A DNA stretch of 64,000 nucleotides, from contig NZ_CP036263.1 of assembly GCF_007741515.1 (NCBI RefSeq), positions 3,955,178-4,019,177 on the forward strand, read 5' to 3'. Positions 45,286 through 52,878 of the stretch are shown in pieces. The notes beneath the pieces were generated by a model. It was not told where the DNA came from. It saw only the letters and a program-made list of their open reading frames with translations, and did no database searches. The position numbers and the translations under genes were made by a program. Within the stretch, counting starts at the first letter, position 1. Every line of letters begins with the position of its first letter. This stretch comes from Adhaeretor mobilis. GTDB lineage: Bacteria > Planctomycetota > Planctomycetia > Pirellulales > Lacipirellulaceae.

Positions 45286-46514
45286 CCATCGAAATCTTTG
45301 GGGCTGGATTCACTAATAAGGGCGCTGAGCTAATGCTGCGGACGACAGCGCAGAGGCTCCGCCAACAGAATCCCGACTTGCGACTCGCGATTGAGCCCGA
45401 TGGCAATACGCCTTACGAACGCACTAGTGAGCTTCAACTGGCGCAGATTTTTCCCGCAAAGGCAACTTTCTCCCCTCGGGTTCGCCAGTTGATAACGCGG
45501 TCGTCCTGGGCGCAAAAACTGATCTACTCCGTTTTAAACGCGGTGATGCCTGACCAGTCTGAGCGGGTGCTTGGGTTAGTCAACCGAAAGCACGCGGATG
45601 CACTTGTGGACATTTCGGGCTATGCTTTTGGTGATGGGTTCTCGCCACTCAAATGCAGGAACGCGGCAGCACGCACAGGCATTTACGCTCGTCGGGGTAA
45701 GCCGGTGATCCTCATGCCGCAGATGTTCGGGCCGTTTGAGAATCCGAACACGCGACGACATTTTAAGTCATGTTGCGACAACGCCACTCTCATCTACGCG
45801 CGTGAGCAGGCTTCTTTTGACGCGGTCCGCGAGGTGATTGGAGACGACCCACGCCTGAAGATCGCGCCGGACATTACAATTTTCAGCTCGCCACCTCAAG
45901 GACTCAAAACTTCCGATCTACCGACCACTAATCGGCCGTACGCCGTAATCGTCCCAAATTTGCGAATGCTGGATCAAGGTTGCCAAGAGTGGGGAGAGAG
46001 CTACATTGCCCGATTGGTCGCTGCCGGTAAGCGTATGATTGAGCTCGACATCGAGCCGATCCTGTTAGTTCACTCCAATGAAGCTGGCGACTACGACCTT
46101 GCGAAACAGGTGGGCAAGACGATTGATGGTTCAACTGACCGCGGACCAGCAAGGATCTTTACTCATCCCAATCCGTACATATTAAAGAAATTCATCGCCG
46201 GAGCTCGATATCTGATCGGATCCAGGTTCCACAGTCTCGTGGCTGCCCTTTCTAGTGGCGTGCCTGGGGTTGCACTTGGTTGGGCTCATAAGTACGACAT
46301 GCTAGCCAGCGACTTTGGAGTCCCGCACCTTATCCATCGCGGCACTGACAAATCGAATGCTCTAATCGCTCTGATCGATAGTCTCTCAGTTGAGCAGCAA
46401 AATGCAGAAATCCGTACTATTTTACAGCAGCAGAAGGACGCGATGCAATTGCAATCAGACTCGATGTGGGCGGAAGTTTTTCAAACGCTTAGCGTTGAGG
46501 GCTCTTCTTCATGA
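45282..46514 (+). CDS. polysaccharide pyruvyl transferase family protein
   Basis: 410 residues starting MTIEIFGAGFTNKGAELMLR. GGF-like GAGFTNKGAEL, DISGYAFGDGFSP, GKPVILMPQMFGPFENP, IYAREQASFDAV and YLIGSRFHSLVAALSSGVPGVALGWAHKY are the conserved landmarks of the CsaB/WcaK-type family that transfers pyruvyl ketal groups from phosphoenolpyruvate to polysaccharide sugars. Translationally coupled to the nitroreductase-like gene. The acceptor sugar cannot be predicted. Confidence 0.9.
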   Translation: MTIEIFGAGFTNKGAELMLRTTAQRLRQQNPDLRLAIEPDGNTPYERTSELQLAQIFPAKATFSPRVRQLITRSSWAQKLIYSVLNAVMPDQSERVLGLVNRKHADALVDISGYAFGDGFSPLKCRNAAARTGIYARRGKPVILMPQMFGPFENPNTRRHFKSCCDNATLIYAREQASFDAVREVIGDDPRLKIAPDITIFSSPPQGLKTSDLPTTNRPYAVIVPNLRMLDQGCQEWGESYIARLVAAGKRMIELDIEPILLVHSNEAGDYDLAKQVGKTIDGSTDRGPARIFTHPNPYILKKFIAGARYLIGSRFHSLVAALSSGVPGVALGWAHKYDMLASDFGVPHLIHRGTDKSNALIALIDSLSVEQQNAEIRTILQQQKDAMQLQSDSMWAEVFQTLSVEGSSS

Positions 46515-46678
46515 AACGCCTCGCAAGCGCTCCGCAAAGCTCATTATAATTGCGAATTGAGCCGGTTGTGCGTGGAGCGTGATACCCTTCGCATAGGGAG
46601 TAAGTGCCAAACCAAGAAGCGCGTACCGGCACCTTTCCTTACTCAGCACACCAATTTCCCTCTAGTCGCCGCAAGTAT

Positions 46679-48262
46679 ATGTTATTCGAAGATACTAACT
46701 CCCTAGCTGATCAGACGTTCGACCCGAACCGCGTAGTTATAATCGGCGCCGGGACCGTGGGAATTCACCTCGCTGTTCAACTTGCTCGGCAAGGGCGATC
46801 AAGTTTAGTGCTTGAGTCAGGCGACCAAACACTCGGCAACTACTCTTCGGATAGCTACGCGGTCGTTGGGCGAAAGAACGAGGGAATTCGGCTCGGGCGA
46901 AGCGTTGCCCTTGGGGGCACTTCGAACCTGTGGGGCGGTCAGCTTGTCGAATTCAATCCAACCGACCTCAACGGCAGGCACTGGCTGGAAGGCTCGAAGT
47001 GGCCAATCAGCTATGAGGAATTAGCAGCCTACTATCCCGCAACCTATGACTCGTTGGGAATTGATACAAGCCTGCAAAATGACGAGGACGTCTGGAGAGA
47101 ATTAGGGACGGAACCTCCTGTACTGGGTGAGGGAACTGAACTGTTTCTATCTCGATGGATGAGAATTCCAAACATCGCAGCGCTATTTCGTCATGAAATT
47201 GAGACCAACCCAAAACTGCAAGTTGTGCTTAATGCAACAGTGACTGGGTTCGAGGGAAACGGCAGTCGCATCACCGGAGTCCAGATACTGTCCAGTAACG
47301 GCCAAAGAGAAATTATGAGCGGTTGTGACTTCGTACTTAGTGCAGGTACTGTAGAAAATTCCAGATTGTTGCTTCACACCGCAAGCGATCCGACCTGGCA
47401 ATGTCCGTGGCGTGAGAACGACAATGTCGGGCGTTATTTCCAAGATCATATTGGTGGGCGTGTTGCCATGATTAAGCCCCGCAATACCAAAAATTTTTAT
47501 GATCTCTTCAGCACGATCGTCTTGCGCGGACATAAATTTCAACCCAAAATCCGTCTTCAAAACGAGCTACTAGTCGAACAACCGACACTCAACACCCAGG
47601 CATGGATTGCCTTTGAAAATTCAATTAAAGAGAATTTTGTATTTCTAAAGCAGTTTTTCCAAGCAGCTGTATACAGCAGGAAAATTGGCTCTCTTGGTGA
47701 TTTTCTACGCAATGTGTTCGCGTGCTCTCGTCACATGATACCCTTGATGTGGAAGTATGTTGTCGAGCATCGCATTCTCATACCGAGTGGTTCGCGAATT
47801 GCCCTAACGGTTCAGTCTGAAGTTGAACCATTGCGTGAAAGCCGCATTACGATCGATCCAAACACTTGCGATGAGTTCGGACTTCCTCAGGCAATTCTCG
47901 ACTGGAATCTAGGTGGCCGTGAGTTCGAGTATATCATGGATTTCACGCGCAGAATTGACAAGGCATTGAGAGATTCTGATCTAGGCGAGCTAGTCCTCGA
48001 CGAACAGCTAGCCGCAGGAGACCCAAGCTTTCTCGATAAGCTCCACGACACGAATCACCACTCAGGGGGCTGTGTCATGGCAGACTCAGCAGAACAAGGC
48101 GTAGTCGATCTGAACCTTAAAGTCTTTGGGACGGATAATCTGTATGCCAACGGCGCCTGTGTCTTTCGTACCAACAGTAATGCCAACTGCACTTTTACCG
48201 CCATGGCTCTAGCCACTCGATTGGCAGACCATCTGGGAGTAGCAACCGATGCAACAGGTTGA
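46679..48262 (+). CDS. GMC-type FAD-dependent oxidoreductase
   Basis: 527 residues from ATG 46679 (a GTG at 46604 with AGGGAG upstream would add 25 residues). RVVIIGAGTVGIHLAVQLARQG is the FAD-binding GxGxxG motif; LGRSVALGGTSNLWGGQLVEF is the second FAD contact typical of GMC and sugar oxidases. DTNHHSGGCVMADS carries the active-site His region and CVFRTNSNANCTFTAMALATRLADHL is the C-terminal FAD motif. It oxidises a hydroxyl group, here probably on a sugar or lipid-linked sugar given the cluster. Its end overlaps the next gene by 14 bases. Confidence 0.9.
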   Translation: MLFEDTNSLADQTFDPNRVVIIGAGTVGIHLAVQLARQGRSSLVLESGDQTLGNYSSDSYAVVGRKNEGIRLGRSVALGGTSNLWGGQLVEFNPTDLNGRHWLEGSKWPISYEELAAYYPATYDSLGIDTSLQNDEDVWRELGTEPPVLGEGTELFLSRWMRIPNIAALFRHEIETNPKLQVVLNATVTGFEGNGSRITGVQILSSNGQREIMSGCDFVLSAGTVENSRLLLHTASDPTWQCPWRENDNVGRYFQDHIGGRVAMIKPRNTKNFYDLFSTIVLRGHKFQPKIRLQNELLVEQPTLNTQAWIAFENSIKENFVFLKQFFQAAVYSRKIGSLGDFLRNVFACSRHMIPLMWKYVVEHRILIPSGSRIALTVQSEVEPLRESRITIDPNTCDEFGLPQAILDWNLGGREFEYIMDFTRRIDKALRDSDLGELVLDEQLAAGDPSFLDKLHDTNHHSGGCVMADSAEQGVVDLNLKVFGTDNLYANGACVFRTNSNANCTFTAMALATRLADHLGVATDATG

Positions 48263-49073
48263 GTTCAAAGCACTCGGAAGAAGAGTCTCCTGCTTGGGAT
48301 TTGGGTGTGCTGGTTTGGATGGACGTCTAGGGCTACGTCGATCGACGAAGCTGCTGGAAACTGCCCTGAAACTAGGAATCACCTATTTCGATGTCGCTCC
48401 TTCGTATGGGACAGCAGAAGAGGCCATTGGTCACGTGATTGGCAATTCCAAGGAGGTTGTGATTGCCACGAAAGTGGGTCCGCCACGACGCCCTTATGAT
48501 CTCGTCAGTGCCTACGCCAAGTCCGTTCTCAAACCAAATATCGATCGAATTCGAAGGCTAAAAATCCTCTTGCGTGGAGTCGTAGCACCACCCCGGAATC
48601 AAAAAGTTCGACCTCGCTACGATTTTTCTTACGAAGCGCTGAACCGATCAATCGAAACGAGTCTCAAACACCTGCAACGCGACCATATAGACGTCTTTCT
48701 AGCACATGAACCTCACCGAGAAGACTTAGTTCCTGAAGTGGAAGAACGATTTCAATCGTTAGTAAACGGCAAGACGATCGGGGCTTTCGGCGTGGGAATC
48801 GGTGCTCGTGAAGACTCTTGGACTAAATTCGGGTCCATTTGGCAGTCAGCATGGCCGGCGGACCACATCTCTACCTACGACAAGGATATCTCGTACCTAT
48901 TCCATCGGGTGATACACAATGCTGCTCAGGATCGCTTCGGCCAAACGCAGGTCCCCGTCCCAAAACTTATCCAAGCTGCTCGCCGTCAAAGCCCCAATTC
49001 GGTGTTGATTGTTTCGGCATCAACGCCAAAACGTCTTGAAGAATTGGTGAATGCGTCCGAGTTGATGGAGTAA
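48249..49073 (+). CDS. aldo/keto reductase family protein
   Basis: 274 residues. VSCLGFGCAGLDG, then YFDVAPSYGTAEEAIGHVIG (active-site Asp and Tyr), VVIATKVGPP (Lys), and DHIDVFLAHEPHRED (His position) follow the AKR TIM-barrel order. NAD(P)H-dependent carbonyl reduction is expected. The coding overlap with the GMC oxidoreductase suggests an oxidation/reduction pair, for example inversion of a sugar hydroxyl through a keto intermediate; this is inference. The barrel is somewhat short at the C-terminus. Confidence 0.9.
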   Translation: MQQVEFKALGRRVSCLGFGCAGLDGRLGLRRSTKLLETALKLGITYFDVAPSYGTAEEAIGHVIGNSKEVVIATKVGPPRRPYDLVSAYAKSVLKPNIDRIRRLKILLRGVVAPPRNQKVRPRYDFSYEALNRSIETSLKHLQRDHIDVFLAHEPHREDLVPEVEERFQSLVNGKTIGAFGVGIGAREDSWTKFGSIWQSAWPADHISTYDKDISYLFHRVIHNAAQDRFGQTQVPVPKLIQAARRQSPNSVLIVSASTPKRLEELVNASELME

Positions 49074-49191
49074 TGCCGTTACATCTATGCCGCGATTCTC
49101 TCCCCGGCGTGCCTAACCGGCTACTCAGACTTGGGGCGAGGCCCCTTCCAATGAAAAACAGAACCAGCTGCAACACGAAAGGCAGACTGCA

Positions 49192-50115
49192 ATGTCATCA
49201 AAGCATGCATCTACTATCACCCTTTCAGTGATCATCCCCGTATATAACCAAGCTGACTACCTCGAACAATGCCTTGACGCACTCGCGCATCAGACGTTGC
49301 CAAGCGACCAGTTTGAAGTGATTGTAATTGATAACGGTTCGGACGTTCCTCCTAGAGAAATAGTAGAGAGCCATAACTTTGCACGGTACGGCGTTGAACC
49401 ACGCCCCGGTTCATTTGCTGCGCGAAACCATGCGATACCAATGGCCAAAGGAAAAATCTTAGCTTTCACGGACTCAGACTGTTTGCCTCACGCTGATTGG
49501 CTGGAGGCCGCGATCACTGCACTGCAATCTCCAGCGAGTATTGATGTTGTCGCAGGACGCATTGATGTGGTCAGTAAGGACCCCAATCATCCCTCCTCAA
49601 TAGAACTTTTCGATATTGCGATCCGACTTGACCAAGAGTCACGAGTTGCTGCGAGCAATGGTGTGGTCACCGCCAACATGGTTACTCGTCGTGAAATGTT
49701 CGATCGAGTTGGGCAGTTCGACGACTCGCTCATGAGCGGTGCAGACGCGGAATGGTCTCAGCGTGCCGCCGAGAAAGGCTACAATGTGAAATTCGTAGAT
49801 GAGGCTGTCGTGGTCCACCCCGCTCGAACAAGCTTGACTGAGGTTTTAACCCAAGTGCGACGGAGGGCTGGAGGACGGTTTGATATGCATTCGGGTAGAA
49901 CGAGAAAGCTGACGCTGTTCGAAACGGCTCGATCCGCAGCAAAAAAATTAATGCCTCGGATAGCAGGCCTATGCGGCGCGCGACGACGCCTTCAGCAGCG
50001 AGGCTACGGTTGGTGGTCCTGGCTTCGTATCATTCCTATCGTCCAACTCGTTCATTACTCGGCTTTAATAGAAATCGTACGGCGGAAGTGTGGCTTTGAG
50101 GCAGAACGTCGATAA
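49192..50115 (+). CDS. glycosyltransferase family 2
   Basis: 307 residues. LSVIIPVYNQADYLEQCLDALAHQ and VIVIDNGSD form the nucleotide-sugar-binding half, FAARNHAIPMAKGKILAFTDSDCLP includes the DxD-like TDSDC metal motif, and DSLMSGADAEWSQRAAEKGY contains the catalytic-base region of GT-A inverting enzymes. It transfers a sugar to a growing glycan at the inner face of the membrane. Last gene of the exopolysaccharide cluster; a truncated yjbQ-like gene follows on the other strand. Confidence 0.92.
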   Translation: MSSKHASTITLSVIIPVYNQADYLEQCLDALAHQTLPSDQFEVIVIDNGSDVPPREIVESHNFARYGVEPRPGSFAARNHAIPMAKGKILAFTDSDCLPHADWLEAAITALQSPASIDVVAGRIDVVSKDPNHPSSIELFDIAIRLDQESRVAASNGVVTANMVTRREMFDRVGQFDDSLMSGADAEWSQRAAEKGYNVKFVDEAVVVHPARTSLTEVLTQVRRRAGGRFDMHSGRTRKLTLFETARSAAKKLMPRIAGLCGARRRLQQRGYGWWSWLRIIPIVQLVHYSALIEIVRRKCGFEAERR

Positions 50116-50131
50116 CCCCACAGCCCACGCT

Positions 50132-50422
50132 TCAACTTTTTCCACAATGCGTGCTCCCGTAACGCTGAAACAACGCTCTGCACAAGCCGTGGCCGTAGTC
50201 GCGGCTGGGGGGAACCAGTCGATCAAGGATCGCCGGCATGTCTTCCTCCAGGCCGGGCTCGAACTCAATCGTGCCCACCACCCCTGTGCTGCCTACGTTA
50301 AACACATGCACCACGCCAGTCGAGATACCGCTGGCAGTAACCACTTCACCGATTTGCTTCGTCAGATCGTGCATGTGACCGTGGCCACGGTTTTCGACGG
50401 TAATTTCTTGCTGGTAGGTCAT
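50132..50422 (-). pseudogene. YjbQ/UPF0047 family gene truncated at its 3' end
   Basis: 96 codons. STGVVHVFNVGSTGVVGTIEFEPGLEEDM and LDRLVPPSRDYGH match the first two thirds of UPF0047 (secondary thiamine-phosphate synthase YjbQ, about 135-140 residues). After DYGHG the family sequence (normally containing the conserved HxHLxA stretch) is replaced by unrelated residues and a stop. The missing end lies towards the exopolysaccharide cluster, suggesting that a rearrangement at the cluster border removed it. Activity is unlikely. Confidence 0.75.
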
Positions 50423-50576
50423 TTGCTTAGCTCGCTCTGTGTGAAAATACCGAAAGCCGAGACGTGTAGTCTTACCATGCCGCGCACGGTATCTTGGGAT
50501 ACAGAACTCCTGAGCCGACCGTGCGACAATTGACTATTCTTTGCCCTTTTCTACACCGAGACAACCCAACCAACTC

Positions 50577-51866
50577 ATGCACGTTGAACCGCCAGCCACA
50601 ATTGCCATCATCGGTGCTGGCCCCATCGGCCTGGAAGTAGCCCTCTACGCGCGGTATCTCGGCTACAAAGTAACGATTTTTGAGCGAGGGGGATCGCCGG
50701 CGGCGAATGTGCGCGAGTGGGGCCATGTGCGATTGTTCACGCCGTTTGGCATGAACGCCTCGCCACTGGGCGTGGCCGCCTTGGAGGCCCAGGACCCGGA
50801 GTTTCAGTCACCTAGCGCTCAAGAGGTTCTCACCGGCAACGAACTTTGTGATTCCTATCTCGATCTCCTGGCCGCAAGCGACTTGCTGATCGATTCAATA
50901 AGGCTCGACACACGAGTGATTTCGATTGGGCGACCGAATTACAGGAAAGGGCAGGGCACGGGCAAGCCTGAGCGAGCAGAGCACGGCTTTCGACTGCTGG
51001 TTGAAAACCGAGCAGGCAACGACGGAGAACACAATGAGGAGTTCTTCGCGGCTGACATCGTGATCGATTGCAGCGGCACCTTTGGCAACGCCTGCGCGAT
51101 AGGGCAGGGGGGGGTGCTTGCTAAAGGTGAAAGGCAGACACGGGAGCGAATCGAGTTCGGTTTGCCTGACTTGCTCGGGGCGCAGCGTCAGCAATACGCC
51201 GGCAAGCACACACTTGTCATCGGCGCGGGCTACTCGGCTGCCACCAATGTGACGCTACTGGCAGACCTCGCCGAAGGCGATCCCAGTACGCAAGTCACTT
51301 GGCTGACACTCGCTAGCAACCAAGAGTTGCCCATCAGCAGAATCCCAGATGATACCCTCATCAAGCGCGATTCGTTGGCGCAACAGGCGAACCATTTCGC
51401 ATCAAGCCCTGGCCCCGTCACTTGGAAAACAACTGCCGGGATCACTGCCGTCACGTATCGTGAGCAATCTTCCGACTTCGAGATCCAACTGGCGGAAGAA
51501 GAACCTCCTATCATCGTCGACAACATCATCGCGAATGTGGGTTGCCAACCAGACAGCTCCTTTTTCCGTGAGCTCCAAGTCCACCAATGCTACTCCAGCG
51601 AAGGGCCCATGAAGCTGGCTTCGGCGTTGCTAAGCGACAAATCGGAAAGCGATGATTCTACGGATTGCCTAACTCAAGTGTCGCATGGCGGGGAATCTTT
51701 GCTTACCTCCGAGCCCAATTTCTATATTCTCGGAGCTAAGAGTTACGGCCGCGGCTCCAACTTCCTTCTACGCACCGGGCTGGAGCAAATCCGTGACCTG
51801 TTCACGCTCATTCGTGGCCGCGAAGACCTCGATCTTTATGCGACAATGCCTGCGATCCGAACCTGA
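50577..51866 (+). CDS. FAD/NAD(P)-binding oxidoreductase (flavin monooxygenase/thioredoxin reductase-like)
   Basis: 429 residues from ATG 50577 (TTG 50541 is an alternative). TIAIIGAGPIGLEVALYARYLGYKVTIFERG is a FAD-binding Rossmann motif. HTLVIGAGYSAATNVTLLADL is a second, NAD(P)-binding GxGxxA motif. VIDCSGTFGNACAIG sits at the domain junction and VDNIIANVGCQPDSSFF near the end, as in two-dinucleotide-binding flavoproteins. The substrate is unknown. It lies just upstream of a radical SAM gene on the same strand, with a repeat hairpin between them. Confidence 0.88.
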   Translation: MHVEPPATIAIIGAGPIGLEVALYARYLGYKVTIFERGGSPAANVREWGHVRLFTPFGMNASPLGVAALEAQDPEFQSPSAQEVLTGNELCDSYLDLLAASDLLIDSIRLDTRVISIGRPNYRKGQGTGKPERAEHGFRLLVENRAGNDGEHNEEFFAADIVIDCSGTFGNACAIGQGGVLAKGERQTRERIEFGLPDLLGAQRQQYAGKHTLVIGAGYSAATNVTLLADLAEGDPSTQVTWLTLASNQELPISRIPDDTLIKRDSLAQQANHFASSPGPVTWKTTAGITAVTYREQSSDFEIQLAEEEPPIIVDNIIANVGCQPDSSFFRELQVHQCYSSEGPMKLASALLSDKSESDDSTDCLTQVSHGGESLLTSEPNFYILGAKSYGRGSNFLLRTGLEQIRDLFTLIRGREDLDLYATMPAIRT

Positions 51867-51882
51867 CCTAACTTCAACAAAC

Positions 51883-51973
51883 TAACCACGAAGAGCACAA
51901 AGGACGCGAAGAAGCCTTGTATTAGTGTTCAATGCAACAATAGGCTTAGTGCTCTTTGTGTCCGTAGTGGTTA
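51883..51973. repeat. hairpin repeat of the ACCACGAAG...CACAAAG family
   Basis: TAACCACGAAGAGCACAAAGG (51883-51903) and CTTTGTGTCCGTAGTGGTTA (51954-51973) are inversely related, with a short AGCCT/AGGCT stem inside. Similar AACCACGAAG-type repeats are common between planctomycete genes. It separates the FAD oxidoreductase and radical SAM genes. Confidence 0.7.
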
Positions 51974-51981
51974 CCTAGTTA

Positions 51982-52878
51982 ATGACCGAGCGAGCAACTC
52001 CCACCGTTGAACTTTCGCACTTAGACCACCTGTGGTTTCAAGTTGCTGGGACGCTTTGCAATTTATCATGCCACCACTGTTTTATAAGCTGCCATCCGAA
52101 GAACGACTCGTTCGGATACTTATCGCTTCAAGAAGTTAGACGACGACTGGAAGAATCAGTACCGCTGGGCGTGAAGGAATATTACTTCACGGGGGGCGAG
52201 CCATTTCTGAATCGTGACATGACCGACATCCTCGTCGAGACGCTCCGCTATGGGCCTGCCACGGTGCTCACCAATGGAACGGTTCTCAAGGAAGAATGGC
52301 TGACCCGCTTGGCCGAGGCGGAAGCGATCAGCCCCTACTCGCTGGAGTTCCGCGTTTCGATTGATGGCTTCTCACCGGAGACGAACGACCCGATCCGTGG
52401 CGAGGGCACGTTCGAGCGGGCAATTGCTGGCGTACGCAAGCTTGTGGAGCACGGCTTTCTGCCGATTATCACTGCCGCCCGGACTTGGCCGGATGAGGAC
52501 GATCAACGGATTGTCGCCGAGTTCGTCGATGTGCTCAAAGGCGTTGGCTATTCGCGACCACGCTTGAAAATTTTGCCCGCCCTGCAGATGGGAGCCGAGG
52601 AAGAACGCACGCATGGATACCGCGAGAGTGAGCGGATCGACCAGGAGATGCTCGCCGACTACGACATGAGCCAACTTGTTTGTGAGCATAGCCGCATTGT
52701 TACGGATCGCGGCGTGCATGTGTGCCCGATTCTCATCGAATCGCCAGACGCCTTGCTAGCGGATACACTTGCCGAAGCGGATCGCCCCTTCGCGCTCAGC
52801 CACGGTGCCTGTTATACGTGTTACCAGTACGGAGCCATTTGCTCCAACGCTTCAAGTTCTGTTCAGGGAGATAAGTGA
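51982..52878 (+). CDS. radical SAM protein with a C-terminal Cys cluster
   Basis: 298 residues. CNLSCHHCFISCHP contains the CxxxCxxC motif for the SAM-binding [4Fe-4S] cluster; YYFTGGEPFLNRDM is the GGE motif; the barrel continues through EFRVSIDGFSPETNDPIRG. At the C-terminus HVCPILIESPD and GACYTCYQYGAICSNASS hold four further Cys residues that may bind an auxiliary cluster, as in SPASM/twitch proteins. The reaction is unknown. Its TGA stop overlaps the GTG start of the prolyl oligopeptidase (GTGA), so the two are co-translated. Confidence 0.92.
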   Translation: MTERATPTVELSHLDHLWFQVAGTLCNLSCHHCFISCHPKNDSFGYLSLQEVRRRLEESVPLGVKEYYFTGGEPFLNRDMTDILVETLRYGPATVLTNGTVLKEEWLTRLAEAEAISPYSLEFRVSIDGFSPETNDPIRGEGTFERAIAGVRKLVEHGFLPIITAARTWPDEDDQRIVAEFVDVLKGVGYSRPRLKILPALQMGAEEERTHGYRESERIDQEMLADYDMSQLVCEHSRIVTDRGVHVCPILIESPDALLADTLAEADRPFALSHGACYTCYQYGAICSNASSSVQGDK

